Assembly: GCF_024606225.1 (NCBI RefSeq)
Contig: NZ_JAGRPU010000015.1
Coordinates: 1 to 64,000, forward strand
Direction of reading: 5' to 3'
Origin: Endozoicomonas sp. ISHI1
GTDB lineage: Bacteria > Pseudomonadota > Gammaproteobacteria > Pseudomonadales > Endozoicomonadaceae
DNA length: 64,000 nt
Under the pieces are notes generated by a model. That model was not told where the DNA came from. It saw only the letters and a program-made list of their open reading frames with translations, and made no database searches. A program made the translations under genes and the position numbers. Shown here in pieces: positions 10,181 through 18,964 of this stretch. The stretch's first letter is position 1. Each line of letters starts with the position of its first letter.

Positions 10181-11734
10181 TTGGATCCGCAAAAGGCTAC
10201 CGGGCTGAAGTCAGGCAATCACCCGCTTCTTCAGGTTTCATCGGATTATCCTTTTATTATCACTGGCTCAAAACCTGTGGCCGACCCGCATACCCTTTGT
10301 CAGCCTATAGACACTCCTGAGAACAGAACCTGGCAATGCTCTGGCCTGGAGTCCATCACCAGCGTGGCGCTCGACACCGGAGAGCCTCTTTACCTGAAAA
10401 CCGATCCTCACCAGAGTATTGTCCTGCACTACAACCATGGATCCGAGCTGTTATTTCCGGAATACAACCTCTCCGATTACCGAACTTTTTTTAAAAAGCA
10501 GCAAGCTGAAAGAGAACGAATTCTTAAAATTACTATCAAAAAAATGCCCACAAACAGGCTGAAGATAAAGATCGCCGGAGAAGTAATAGACGACGACAGT
10601 TCCCGAAGGATGCACATTGCAAAAACCGAGGGAATCTCCGTCAGGGAGCAAAAAGACATTGAGGAGGAATATAAACGACGCCGTGAAGATTCTCACACCC
10701 AGTCAGACCGCTCTGTTATGGAACAACTTCATCTTATTGATACTGACTTGTGCCTGGCAACCACCATGGAAGCCTGCCGGGAGGTTCTGTCCAAAATAGT
10801 CACCAGCGTAACGACCAGATCAGGCATAACCTATGCAAACACCAACCCCCCATCGCAGAAGAAAACACAAGGCGCTCCGAAAGGACGCAAACGCAAACGC
10901 TCCGGTGAAGGTCGGTCTGTTATCGCAGAAGCTGACAGCACAACTCAGGATCCGGAACCACCTGCTAAAATACAAAAGCTCCAACAAGTCGGCTCTGAAC
11001 CCGAATTGACAAAAGACGACCCTCAACAGCTGTTAAACCATTATCTTGAGGGATTCCATATTATGCACACTCCCAAAGATAACTTTTGCTGGCTACATGC
11101 CATCCATTTATCCGGAGGTCGAAGCGTCTCCTCACTGATTCAAATACTCAAAGTCATGATTAACCATTCTTTAAATGATGATCAGCAGGAACCGGACACT
11201 GAACTTTCAGATTTTCTATCAGGCTGGGTAACGGCAAAGGGCTTGGAAAAGGTCCAACTGGTCAGGCAACAACTCCTCGAAAATAAATGGCCAGACTTCG
11301 ATATTTTATTGCCACTGCTGAGCTACCTGTTCAAGAAAACATTTGTCGTTGTCAATCTGCAGGCCAGTGGCTTGACTCAGGATCAGGTTTTCACCTACGC
11401 CACTTCTGGTGATGTTGAAGTCCACGTAGTCTCACAAGCATCGGCTATCAATACCTCAGAGGAAACGGTATATCTGGGACTTCTACTCAGGGATAATCAC
11501 TTTGTTGGTATTCGGCCTGACACCCGGAATGACGATCTTTCACATCGCTGCCCTGTTTGCCTGGACAAGTTTACCAAAAGCAGTGTTGTCAAGATTACCA
11601 GTTGCTTTCACTACTTGTGTGGTGCGTGTTTTAAAAAATTCAACAAACCTCAAACGTCCGAATGCCCCGAATGCGGAACGAAACTTGAAATCACCATTGA
11701 TCTGCCCAGATGGAAATGCCCCGTATGCAGGTAG
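10181..11734 (+). CDS. OTU-like cysteine protease / RING-finger fusion protein
   Basis: The frame runs 517 codons from a TTG. No strong ribosome site is visible, so the start is uncertain; the first in-frame ATG is near 10541. The middle part holds an OTU-like active-site pattern: D300-N-F-C303-W-L-H-A-I, with a later D-N-H440-F-V-G-I matching the C-terminal catalytic His of OTU deubiquitinases. Residues 457-498 form an ideal C3HC4 RING finger (C-x2-C-x14-C-x-H-x2-C-x2-C-x11-C-x2-C), followed by another CPVCR. A charged linker rich in Lys and Arg (about 220-260) lies before the OTU part. No signal peptide is visible. By family knowledge OTU enzymes remove ubiquitin and RING domains recruit E2 enzymes, so a host-directed effector is a reasonable inference. 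RING is sure; OTU is probable; function is unproven. Confidence 0.75.
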   Translation: MDPQKATGLKSGNHPLLQVSSDYPFIITGSKPVADPHTLCQPIDTPENRTWQCSGLESITSVALDTGEPLYLKTDPHQSIVLHYNHGSELLFPEYNLSDYRTFFKKQQAERERILKITIKKMPTNRLKIKIAGEVIDDDSSRRMHIAKTEGISVREQKDIEEEYKRRREDSHTQSDRSVMEQLHLIDTDLCLATTMEACREVLSKIVTSVTTRSGITYANTNPPSQKKTQGAPKGRKRKRSGEGRSVIAEADSTTQDPEPPAKIQKLQQVGSEPELTKDDPQQLLNHYLEGFHIMHTPKDNFCWLHAIHLSGGRSVSSLIQILKVMINHSLNDDQQEPDTELSDFLSGWVTAKGLEKVQLVRQQLLENKWPDFDILLPLLSYLFKKTFVVVNLQASGLTQDQVFTYATSGDVEVHVVSQASAINTSEETVYLGLLLRDNHFVGIRPDTRNDDLSHRCPVCLDKFTKSSVVKITSCFHYLCGACFKKFNKPQTSECPECGTKLEITIDLPRWKCPVCR

Positions 11735-11788
11735 CAACAGGAGTTTATTGAGCCCGAGGATCACCAATAGCCGTATTGCATGAGCCAG

Positions 11789-11965
11789 TCAACGTCCCAA
11801 AATGTAAATACTGAACAAAGGTGAATGCAGCTCATCCTTCCAGGGCATACCATCTTCAGGTTTCCCCAGAGGCTGATGCCAGGCCAGTACCTTGAGACCC
11901 GATTGAGAAAACACGCTGCGGTAGTCTTCATCGGTCCAGAAGAAATCTTCAAAAACCACCCCTTA
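11789..11965 (-). pseudogene. C-terminal remnant of a class I SAM-dependent methyltransferase
   Basis: Between 11735 and 12297 there is no intact gene. On the minus strand a 58-codon open stretch reads VVFEDFFWTDEDYRSVFSQSG and then LAWHQPLGKPEDG, ending in SPLFSIYILGR and a stop. This resembles the C-terminal strands of class I methyltransferases (F-x-D-x-F-W-T-x-E-D-Y, then R/HxPLG, then YxLxR). There is no start codon, and a TAA immediately precedes the fragment in the same frame, so it is a dead relic. The rest of the gap shows nothing I recognise. Confidence 0.5.
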
Positions 11966-12297
11966 GCCTGCCACAGAGCATTTAACACGACAGCCACTGG
12001 CAAGCGCCCTGTTTTCGGGAAAATCATTATTGACCATTAAAAGGGTCGATAACCCTCCTGAGTTTACCCTGGAAAATCTGTCGTGCATAAAAAAGGCAGC
12101 TGGCATGTCACAGACAGGGCAGTCATGAGCTAATGAAAAGCGAGTCTGCATGGATGAAATACACTGGTGTTAAGACTGAATCCGATATTCAACGGCGGAA
12201 TTTGACAGATCCGACAATCTAACCTAATTACTCTATCTGTTCCGTTTTCCTCTCAACACCTTGCGTGTTCATTTCTCAAACCCTCTTTAGGCTCGCC

Positions 12298-13473
12298 ATG
12301 AATACACGACTCTCACTGTTTATTGCTTTATTTTTGTCACTTTCTGTCGCTCATGCTTCTGCCGACAAAGAATGTTCTGACATTAACACTCTGGGCCTGA
12401 AGGAGAAGGAGCAAAGGTTGACTGATATGAAAGAGCGCTTTATCGGCACCCTCAAGCCATGGAAACATCTGGATCATATTCGTGAAGAGACCACCAAGCT
12501 CTCGCAACTGGATGAAGCAGGGGATCTTACCCTGCAGAGCATCCCTGACATCATTCAAAAAAATTATCCGGAAGTGCCCAAAACCGTTCAGGAAGATATC
12601 ACTGAGCAGATAGAAGAACTCGACAGAGTGGCAGACTGTTTCCACCTCGGTAAACGAAGCAAAGACTCTCTGATGAAACTGCGTTACCGCAGAGTCAGGG
12701 AAACCGGTAGCCCCTATATTGGCTTTCTGTTACCAAAGGAGCGGGATCAGCCCCGCAAAGCGAAAGTAGCCAGTGCTTCATCCTGCCAGGATAAACACTG
12801 CGACTTCACCATAAAGAATGTCGATGACCTGGATAAAGATGTCATCCTGCTGGTTTATCGCCCTGCCCGACTCAGTACTCCGGTGGTCCATACAAAACCT
12901 ATTGTCGACCCCAATACCACCGCCACAGAACGCCTGCCTGAACGTGCTTATCTTCTGGAGCTGAACCTCCGGAAGGTCGGCGAATATTTCACTAAGCCTG
13001 AGATCTACATGCATCTGACCTATTACAATGGCGACCAGCCAATTCGTGAAGATACGATTGAAATCCCCTGGGCAAAAGAAAAAGGCGTCAATAAAGGCAA
13101 AACAGAGCTGATTATCTGGTTAGATGCAGACTCTGTGCAACTGACTCTGATGGAAAATGACTGGGAAATCCCCTTCAGACTGATCGGCAAAATTCTCAGC
13201 AAGGCTGTAGCCATCGGAATGCAGATGGCCAGCGCCAGTTATCCTGAAATAGACCATATCCAGAATGCCCTTGGCACCCTCAGTAATCGCTCTTCAGCAG
13301 AAGAAACAGACTTCTACGATGCCCTGGACAGGACGAATGCAGACGACCTTCTGGATACCGTTCGCCTGCAAAGAACCAACGTACAAAGTTATGTCATTAT
13401 GAACACCGGGATAGTAAAAATGACACTGATGCCTGTCTACACCCCCAAAACAGGATTAAATGACGAACTGTAA
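12298..13473 (+). CDS. Secreted protein of unknown function
   Basis: I chose ATG 12298, with TTTAGG about 10 bases upstream, over GTG 12265 because it opens straight into a signal peptide (NTRLSLFIALFLSLSVAHASA, cleavage before DKEC). The mature part, about 370 residues, starts with a charged helical region (about 20-130 of the precursor). It then turns into beta-rich sequence with alternating hydrophobics (YLLELNLRKVGEY, TELIIWLDADSVQLTLMEND). Two Cys pairs are present (C-SDIN...C-FHLG and SSCQDKHC). I do not recognise the family. It stands alone between the OTU-like/RING gene and miaB, with no operon partner. Confidence 0.75.
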   Translation: MNTRLSLFIALFLSLSVAHASADKECSDINTLGLKEKEQRLTDMKERFIGTLKPWKHLDHIREETTKLSQLDEAGDLTLQSIPDIIQKNYPEVPKTVQEDITEQIEELDRVADCFHLGKRSKDSLMKLRYRRVRETGSPYIGFLLPKERDQPRKAKVASASSCQDKHCDFTIKNVDDLDKDVILLVYRPARLSTPVVHTKPIVDPNTTATERLPERAYLLELNLRKVGEYFTKPEIYMHLTYYNGDQPIREDTIEIPWAKEKGVNKGKTELIIWLDADSVQLTLMENDWEIPFRLIGKILSKAVAIGMQMASASYPEIDHIQNALGTLSNRSSAEETDFYDALDRTNADDLLDTVRLQRTNVQSYVIMNTGIVKMTLMPVYTPKTGLNDEL

Positions 13474-13719
13474 TCGGGTGCTTATCACGTAATCCCTTCA
13501 TGGAGTGTCAGAGATATTGCTCACTACCTTCCGGTGCTCACTGCCGCTATAATGGCCAGCTTTCAACAGCCAGATCAGTCATCACTGGTTTTGCTATCCT
13601 GAGTCACCTGATGCCTGAATATAGCAGCTTCAAGGTCTCAGGCCCGTTACACAGCAGACAGGAATCCGGTTTTGGCGTCTGAAAAAATCACAACAGACGT
13701 GAGCCCAGAAAGCGAAACC

Positions 13720-15075
13720 ATGAGCGCAACAAAAAAGCTTTATATCAAGACCCACGGTTGCCAGATGAACGAGTACGACTCAGCCCGAATGGCTGATCTG
13801 CTCGGAGAAACCCACACCCTGGAGTTGACAGACAATCCGGAAGAAGCCGATGTTGTGCTGGTTAACACCTGCTCTGTCAGGGAAAAAGCCCAGGAAAAGC
13901 TCTTCCATCAGTTGGGTCGCTGGAAAAAACTGAAAGAAGCCAATCCCGACCTGGTGATTGGAGTGGGAGGCTGCGTAGCCAGCCAGGAAGGGGAAGCCAT
14001 CCGCAAGCGTGCGCCACAGGTAGACGTTGTCTTCGGACCACAAACCCTGCATCGCCTGCCAGAAATGATTGATGCGACCCAGAGCAATCATATTCCCGTG
14101 GTCGATGTCACCTTTCCGGAAATTGAAAAGTTTGACCGGCTTCCGGAGCCTTCTGTGGAAGGACCAACCGCTTTCGTTTCTATCATGGAAGGGTGCAGCA
14201 AGTACTGTACATTCTGTATCGTCCCCTACACCCGTGGTGAAGAAGTCAGCCGCCCCATGGATGACGTGATTGCCGAATGCGTGGGTCTGGCCGGGAAAGG
14301 GGTTCGCGAAATCAATCTGCTGGGTCAGAATGTGAACGCTTATCGTGGCGAAAAAGACGATGGTACTGTTTGTGATCTGGCTGAACTGATCACCATTGTT
14401 GCGGCAATAGATGGCATAGATCGCATTCGTTTCACCACGTCTCATCCGAAAGAGTTCTCCCAGAGCCTGATCGATGTTTACGCTGAAGTGCCCGAGCTTG
14501 TCAGCCACCTGCACCTTCCTGTTCAGGCCGGATCTGACCGGATTCTCTCCCTGATGAAACGTAACCACGAAGTTGAGATATACCGGGACAAGATTCGTCA
14601 GTTGCGTGAACACCGTCCTGACCTGAGTCTCTCTTCAGACTTTATCGTAGGCTTCCCGGGTGAAACCGATGAAGACTTTGAAGACACCATGAACCTGATC
14701 AACGAGATCGGTTTCGATGCGTCGTTCAGTTTCATCTACAGCAAACGTCCGGGGACACCAGCATCGGATATGTCCGATGACGTTCCTGAGTCCACCAAAA
14801 AGCAGCGACTGCAAATTCTGCAGGAGCGAATCAATCAACAAGCCATGCAAATCAGTCGTCGTTTGGTAGGCAGCACTCAGAAAATTCTGGTAACGGGCTA
14901 CTCCAAGAAAGACCCTGGTGAACTGAGTGGCCGCACAGAGTGTAATCGTGTCGTTAACTTCAAGTGTGCAGAGCCTCGACTGATTGGTCGATTTGCCGAG
15001 GTTGAGATTGTTGAGGCTTTCCCTCACAGTTTGCGTGGCAGCCTGGTTGATTCTGAATTGGGTGTCGTGGCCTGA
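13720..15075 (+). CDS. miaB: tRNA-2-methylthio-N6-dimethylallyladenosine synthase
   Basis: MiaB adds a methylthio group to i6A37 of tRNAs reading UNN codons, using radical SAM chemistry and two iron-sulphur clusters. The N-terminal UPF0004 domain begins [16 protein letters not shown] and holds the auxiliary-cluster cysteines (THGC, NTCSVRE, GGCVASQ). The radical SAM CxxxCxxC motif is C159-SKY-C163-TF-C166. A TRAM-type C-terminus follows ([22 protein letters not shown]). The frame is open back to TTG 13672, but family members begin just before KLxIKTxGCQMN, so ATG 13720 (451 residues) is preferred. A hairpin follows the stop. Confidence 0.97.
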   Translation: MSATKKLYIKTHGCQMNEYDSARMADLLGETHTLELTDNPEEADVVLVNTCSVREKAQEKLFHQLGRWKKLKEANPDLVIGVGGCVASQEGEAIRKRAPQVDVVFGPQTLHRLPEMIDATQSNHIPVVDVTFPEIEKFDRLPEPSVEGPTAFVSIMEGCSKYCTFCIVPYTRGEEVSRPMDDVIAECVGLAGKGVREINLLGQNVNAYRGEKDDGTVCDLAELITIVAAIDGIDRIRFTTSHPKEFSQSLIDVYAEVPELVSHLHLPVQAGSDRILSLMKRNHEVEIYRDKIRQLREHRPDLSLSSDFIVGFPGETDEDFEDTMNLINEIGFDASFSFIYSKRPGTPASDMSDDVPESTKKQRLQILQERINQQAMQISRRLVGSTQKILVTGYSKKDPGELSGRTECNRVVNFKCAEPRLIGRFAEVEIVEAFPHSLRGSLVDSELGVVA

Positions 15076-15086
15076 TACTTTGTCAG

Positions 15087-15131
15087 GATGGCTGGTCTCA
15101 AACTCACCGGGTCAGCCATCAATTGTCTTTT
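15087..15131 (+). terminator. Probable terminator after miaB
   Basis: A perfect 8-bp stem GATGGCTG (15087-15094) / CAGCCATC (15113-15120) with an 18-base loop is followed by a T-rich run (AATTGTCTTTT). It lies 12 bases after the miaB stop. The loop is long, so efficiency is uncertain. Confidence 0.5.
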
Positions 15132-15227
15132 CCCGTCTTACTGAACTAATGGCAAGGCGGATGTCCTAAAATGCCGTTTGGGGTGGTTTTTCTACAGACT
15201 TGTCAGGTGTTTCCGTAAAAAATAAAC

Positions 15228-17018
15228 TTATGAATAAAATAAGTGTTTAATATTTTTCTGCATTTGTCTGGGAAGCATTGTCAGTTCCTGTCCCCTTGAA
15301 TTTCTATCTACAGCACAAATGCAGCGATATTCAAGAGGGCGAGCACAAAAATAGGCTTTGTGTTTTTCTAACTCATCGTTAAAGTCACAGTCCAAGTTTG
15401 GTTTTTCTGCTGCAGATTCTTCAGATGCATCTTCTTTCAAAACAGGAAGAACTCCATATCTAATAATGCTTCTGAGACCTAACTTAGAATGCTGCTCTGG
15501 ATACTCTGACATAGCTGTAAGTAGAGGTTTGCCATGACCCATAAGAGAGTCAGGCTCAATTCCATTATTCCTTATTTGTTCAAACGCAAGTTCTCTGAGC
15601 TTTGGAAAATCATCCCATTTTTGTAAGCAAAGACTTTCTAGAGCAGTATCACCAGCGCCATTTGCTTCATTGCAATCTGCTCCACACTTAATCAAAAGTT
15701 TAATAATGCTTTCCAGCTTTTGGGAACGTTCGTCATCCATAGGGTTACGATCCATTGAATAGATCACATACCTCAATGGACTGATTCCGAATCTATCAGA
15801 AATATTAGGATTTAGCCCTTTATGCAACACAGTTTCCCAAGTCATTAAAGAATACCGATCTGGATAAATTGACATACCTAAAAGTAGACGTTCGCCATTA
15901 GACATAAGAGAGTCAGATTCAATTCCATTATTTCTTTTTTGTTCAAGCGCAAGTTCTCTGAGCTTTGGAAATTCATCCCATTTTTTTGAGAAAAGTATTT
16001 GTAGAGCAGTATCGCCATTGTAATTTGCTTGATTGCAATCTGCTCCATGCTTAATCAAAAGCTCAATAATAGGTACTAGTTCTTCAAAAGGAACATTTTC
16101 ATTAGTGCTACTTTGTATTACTTCAATCAATGGGATCTCTTCACAATAAGAAATATTAGGATTTATCCCATTGTTCAATACAGTTTCCCAAGCCGTTAAA
16201 GAATACCGATCTGGATGAATTGACATAGCAAAAAGTAGAGGTTTGTCATCAAACATAAGAGAATCAGGTTCAATTCCATTATTTCTTACTTGTTCAAACG
16301 CAAGTTCTATGAGCTTTGGAAAATTACCCCATTCTTTTGAACAGAGTATTTGTAGAACAGTATCACCAGTGTTATTAAGTTGATTGCAATCTGCTCCACG
16401 CTTAATCAAAAGTTCAATAATAGGTGCTAGTTCTTTAAAAGGAACATCGTACTTAGTGCTACTTTGTATTACTTTAATCAATGGGGTCTCTCCAAAATAA
16501 CCAGAAACATTAGGACTTAGCCCTTTATTCAATACAGCTTCCCAAGCCATTAAAGAACACCGATCTGGATGATGTGACATAGCTAAAAGTAGAGGTTCGC
16601 CATCAGACATAAGAGAGTCAGGTTCAATTCCATTATTTCTTACTTGTTCAAAAGCAAGTTCTCTGAGGTGTGGTAAATCATCCCATCTATTTGAGCAAAG
16701 CATGTGTAAAGGAGAATGAAGAGAGCCATTTGAATAATTGCAATCCGCCCCATAGCTAATCAAAAGTTTAATAATGCTTACCAGCTTTTCGGAAGGTACG
16801 TTATCCGTAGAGCAATAATCTATTGAACGGATCACATACTGCAATGGACTGATCCCAACAGCATCAGAAATATCAGGCTTAATATTTTTCAAAACTTCTT
16901 CCCATCTTTCTAAGGAGTATCGCTCAGGACCAATACTCATTAATAGAAGGTCTGCTCTTCCAAGCCCACAATGAGAGTACTGTTGCATACCAACACTTTG
17001 ACCAATTGCTCCAAACAT
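15228..17018 (-). CDS. Ankyrin-type repeat protein with long-period internal repeats
   Basis: This 596-residue protein is built from four to five copies of a unit of about 119 residues. Each unit carries NNGIEPDSLM, then a PLLxAMSxxPDRxSLxxWExVL helix pair, then ankyrin-like LIKxGADCNxxNxxGDTALxxLC. The ankyrin hallmark (LLxxGADxNxxxxxGxTxL) is clear in every unit. No signal peptide or membrane helix is seen. The C-terminus (from about residue 535) is Cys-containing and non-repetitive. A strong ribosome site (AAGGAGG, 8 bases upstream) supports the start. The gene is AT-richer than miaB next to it, suggesting recent transfer. Ankyrin proteins in host-associated bacteria often act as injected effectors; that role is only inferred here. 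Confidence 0.85.
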   Translation of the reverse strand: MFGAIGQSVGMQQYSHCGLGRADLLLMSIGPERYSLERWEEVLKNIKPDISDAVGISPLQYVIRSIDYCSTDNVPSEKLVSIIKLLISYGADCNYSNGSLHSPLHMLCSNRWDDLPHLRELAFEQVRNNGIEPDSLMSDGEPLLLAMSHHPDRCSLMAWEAVLNKGLSPNVSGYFGETPLIKVIQSSTKYDVPFKELAPIIELLIKRGADCNQLNNTGDTVLQILCSKEWGNFPKLIELAFEQVRNNGIEPDSLMFDDKPLLFAMSIHPDRYSLTAWETVLNNGINPNISYCEEIPLIEVIQSSTNENVPFEELVPIIELLIKHGADCNQANYNGDTALQILFSKKWDEFPKLRELALEQKRNNGIESDSLMSNGERLLLGMSIYPDRYSLMTWETVLHKGLNPNISDRFGISPLRYVIYSMDRNPMDDERSQKLESIIKLLIKCGADCNEANGAGDTALESLCLQKWDDFPKLRELAFEQIRNNGIEPDSLMGHGKPLLTAMSEYPEQHSKLGLRSIIRYGVLPVLKEDASEESAAEKPNLDCDFNDELEKHKAYFCARPLEYRCICAVDRNSRGQELTMLPRQMQKNIKHLFYS

Positions 17019-17279
17019 ACTGCATTCCTCCTTCTTTAATTCTCATATCATGACATTTAGATTGTTGGGTAGCTTGTTAGTTTCCCGGATAACCTAACCA
17101 TATGGTTAAAACACCTAACAGAATTTTTCAGGGACTGTGAACCTCCTCCGTTTTAACAGACACTCAAACCTAACTGAAACGGTCAACTCATGCCTGCTTA
17201 CAAAAACCGGGAAAAAACTCGCCAGCACACCAACGAATTTCATGTGTCGGCCGTTAGAATGTCCATTAGACCCAACAAA

Positions 17280-17800
17280 ATGATGAAGGATGGCGCAAGA
17301 TCGAATACTGGTTTACCTACGGGGGACTTCCACCCCATGAGTTCATGCTCATGCCGGACCAAATGCCTCCGGTTCCGTGCCTGGGCGGCATGGCTAAAGC
17401 AGGCGTCAGCCCTCCAAAATCGAACCAGGATCAATCTCTTGACATTAAAGGTATATCTTACAAATCCTTCAATGAGGGCAGCTCTTTTTGGTCCTGTTGA
17501 GGAAAGCCATGAAGCAATGGGGCCCTGACAGAAACCGCAATCTTCAGTCAGTGGGTACATAATACCGATATAGAAAACTTACACTATGCTCGTTAGAAGG
17601 CAGGTGAAGTTGATATAGTTTGGTTAAATCTTGCAACTCAAAAACCTTGCTGGTGTGTCGAAGTAAAGTGGTCTGATTTACCATGTTCTGACTCCAGAGT
17701 TCTAAAGGGGATTATCGCGTTCATAAAACAGCATGATTTAGTTGATGGCTTTCTGACACTCCCCGCCCTATCGAGGGTGTCGCAAAACTCCAACAGCTCG
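17280..17800 (+). pseudogene. Decayed C-terminus of a DUF4143-type AAA ATPase
   Basis: In one plus frame the translation reads LTETAIFSQWVHNTDIENLHYAR, stop, then KAGEVDIVWLNLATQKP and CVEVKWSD, then LKGIIAFIKQHDL. The pairing of ETxxFSQ, HYxR, GEVDxV and VEVKWSD is the signature of the C-terminal nuclease-like domain of DUF4143 ATPases. In-frame stops occur at 17498, 17510 and 17594, and the 3' end runs into the repeat at 17819. Upstream sequence back to 17280 stays in the same frame but is only weakly family-like. There is no functional gene here. Confidence 0.65.
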
Positions 17801-17818
17801 TTACCATGCTCTGAGGTC

Positions 17819-17869
17819 GTCATTCCCGCGAAGGAGGGCGTTGCAAAAGCCCTACTTCGCGGGAATGAC
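17819..17869. repeat. Palindromic REP-like hairpin
   Basis: Two 21-base arms (17819-17839 and 17849-17869) are inverted complements with one mismatch, around a 9-base loop. The arm core is CATTCCCGCGAAG. This kind of palindrome with an ATTCCCGCGAAG/CTTCGCGGGAAT core is a common dispersed repeat in bacterial genomes. It could act as a transcription stop, but no T-run follows. Confidence 0.75.
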
Positions 17870-17942
17870 GAGAATGAAGGCGGGAATGACGAGAATGAAG
17901 GCGGGAATGACGAGAATGAAGGCGGGAATGACGATGACGAGG
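17860..17942. repeat. 21-bp tandem array, three and a half copies
   Basis: Starting inside the right arm of the hairpin, a 21-base unit beginning CGGGAATGACGAG is repeated exactly at 17860, 17881 and 17902, with a partial copy at 17923. The unit re-uses the hairpin arm end, so the array probably grew by slippage from the palindrome. Confidence 0.9.
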
Positions 17943-18063
17943 CATCAGTTCTTCCGCCTGGCATCGTCATGGCTTTTCACAGGGTAAGTCATAAAAATTG
18001 GGGAACTTTTCTGCCAGTTTTTTATCTCATTATTTACTAATGAACAGAAATGGAGTTTATTTT

Positions 18064-18474
18064 ATGACAATGAGTGTTGCGGATGCATGTCAAATCTGTT
18101 TCGGTTCTTTTAATGAAAAAGATAATGAAGATCTTCGATGTGATAATAAAAAAGTGATTCTTCCGTGCCATGAATCTCATGTTTTTGGAAGAAAATGTAT
18201 TGCTAAATGGTTTGACCAATCTGAGACTTGTCCTAGTTGTAGGTCTGCAGTGCCGTCATATATTCTTGAGAACATGCCTCGATCATTGCGTGAACGGGTA
18301 ACCAGAAAATTATCTCAAATTGCTACCTATGCTTTTATTGGTGCTGTTGGCTCTGCTCTTATTGGGGCAACTTTTATTGGTACCTCTGGCATTATTAATA
18401 TTGCCACTTGTTTGGTTGGGACTGATGATGTTATGACTGTCGGTGTTTTTCAAGATAGTTGTCCCGCAAACTGA
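18064..18474 (+). CDS. Small RING-finger protein with C-terminal membrane segment
   Basis: I chose ATG 18064 because GGAG lies 10 bases upstream; an earlier ATG at 18040 has none. The 136-residue product opens with a RING-type zinc finger: C9-x2-C12, LPC35, H39, C45-I-A-K-W, C56-P-S-C59-R. The residue aligned with the fifth ligand (H/C) is Gly42, and two extra residues lie between C35 and H39, so the finger is imperfect. A basic stretch (RSLRERVTRK) leads into a hydrophobic region of about 35 residues (YAFIGAVGSALIGATFIGTS...) that could span a membrane once or as a hairpin. The form recalls membrane-bound eukaryotic E3 ligases. AT-rich coding suggests transfer. The role is unknown. Confidence 0.75.
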   Translation: MTMSVADACQICFGSFNEKDNEDLRCDNKKVILPCHESHVFGRKCIAKWFDQSETCPSCRSAVPSYILENMPRSLRERVTRKLSQIATYAFIGAVGSALIGATFIGTSGIINIATCLVGTDDVMTVGVFQDSCPAN

Positions 18475-18477
18475 ATT

Positions 18478-18705
18478 TTAGGCCGCCTGTTTCAAGCGTG
18501 CCTCCGACTCCGGAATTCTCTCCGGGTTCAATGCTACCGCTCCTGCAGGTTGCCAGTTACTGGTTTGCCCTGACCACCGTGAAGGGTTCGCTTCTCGAGC
18601 TATGCTGTAAACCCGGTCCCGATGCTCAAGAATCTTTTGATCCCTTTTCTCGTGCCGTTGTACAGGCGTTACAAAGCGGATAGAAGCTTCTGTAAAACAG
18701 CAGAT
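18478..18705 (-). pseudogene. IS3-family transposase, C-terminal remnant
   Basis: A minus-strand open stretch without a start codon reads FVTPVQRHEKRDQKILEHR, then DRVYSIAREANPSRWSG and ALNPER, ending in a stop. This matches the end of one group of IS3 integrase-type transposases (TPxQRHxGxDxxILxxRxxVYxxAxxxxPxRWSGxxRxW...LNPE). A TAA lies in frame at 18706-18708. The rest of the element is gone. The remaining gap up to dapB (18706-18964) shows nothing recognisable apart from the dapB ribosome site. Confidence 0.75.
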
Positions 18706-18964
18706 TTACGTTTCTTTGAATAGCGAGGCATATTAAACATCCACCACCCACTGTTTAACATTACTGGTTAATCAGTAACCGGGACATTGACAGGCTCAAA
18801 GAATAGTACATTGCGTTGAAACTTATTTTCTTTTCTTACAGGCTATCCGGTCGACCATTGACAGTTTCACCTGATCCGCTACAGTGTCCTCACTCCACCT
18901 GCATGCCACCTGACGCCCCTCGGGCGGCATTCCCATGACATCAGACAATATTGCGGAGCATACC

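Noticed and set aside
13780-14613. Long minus-strand frame (277 codons) opposite miaB
   Set aside because: It lies wholly antisense to a perfectly conserved miaB, has no family features, and is explained by miaB codon usage.
17190-17528. 112-codon plus-strand frame
   Set aside because: It lies in a different frame from the ATPase relic and shows no family features or ribosome site.
17860-17942. Short tandem repeats considered as a CRISPR array
   Set aside because: Copies are directly adjacent with no spacers and no cas genes nearby.
17638-17970. Minus-strand SSFPPSF repeat protein
   Set aside because: Antisense of the 21-bp tandem array and the decayed ATPase; no ribosome site.
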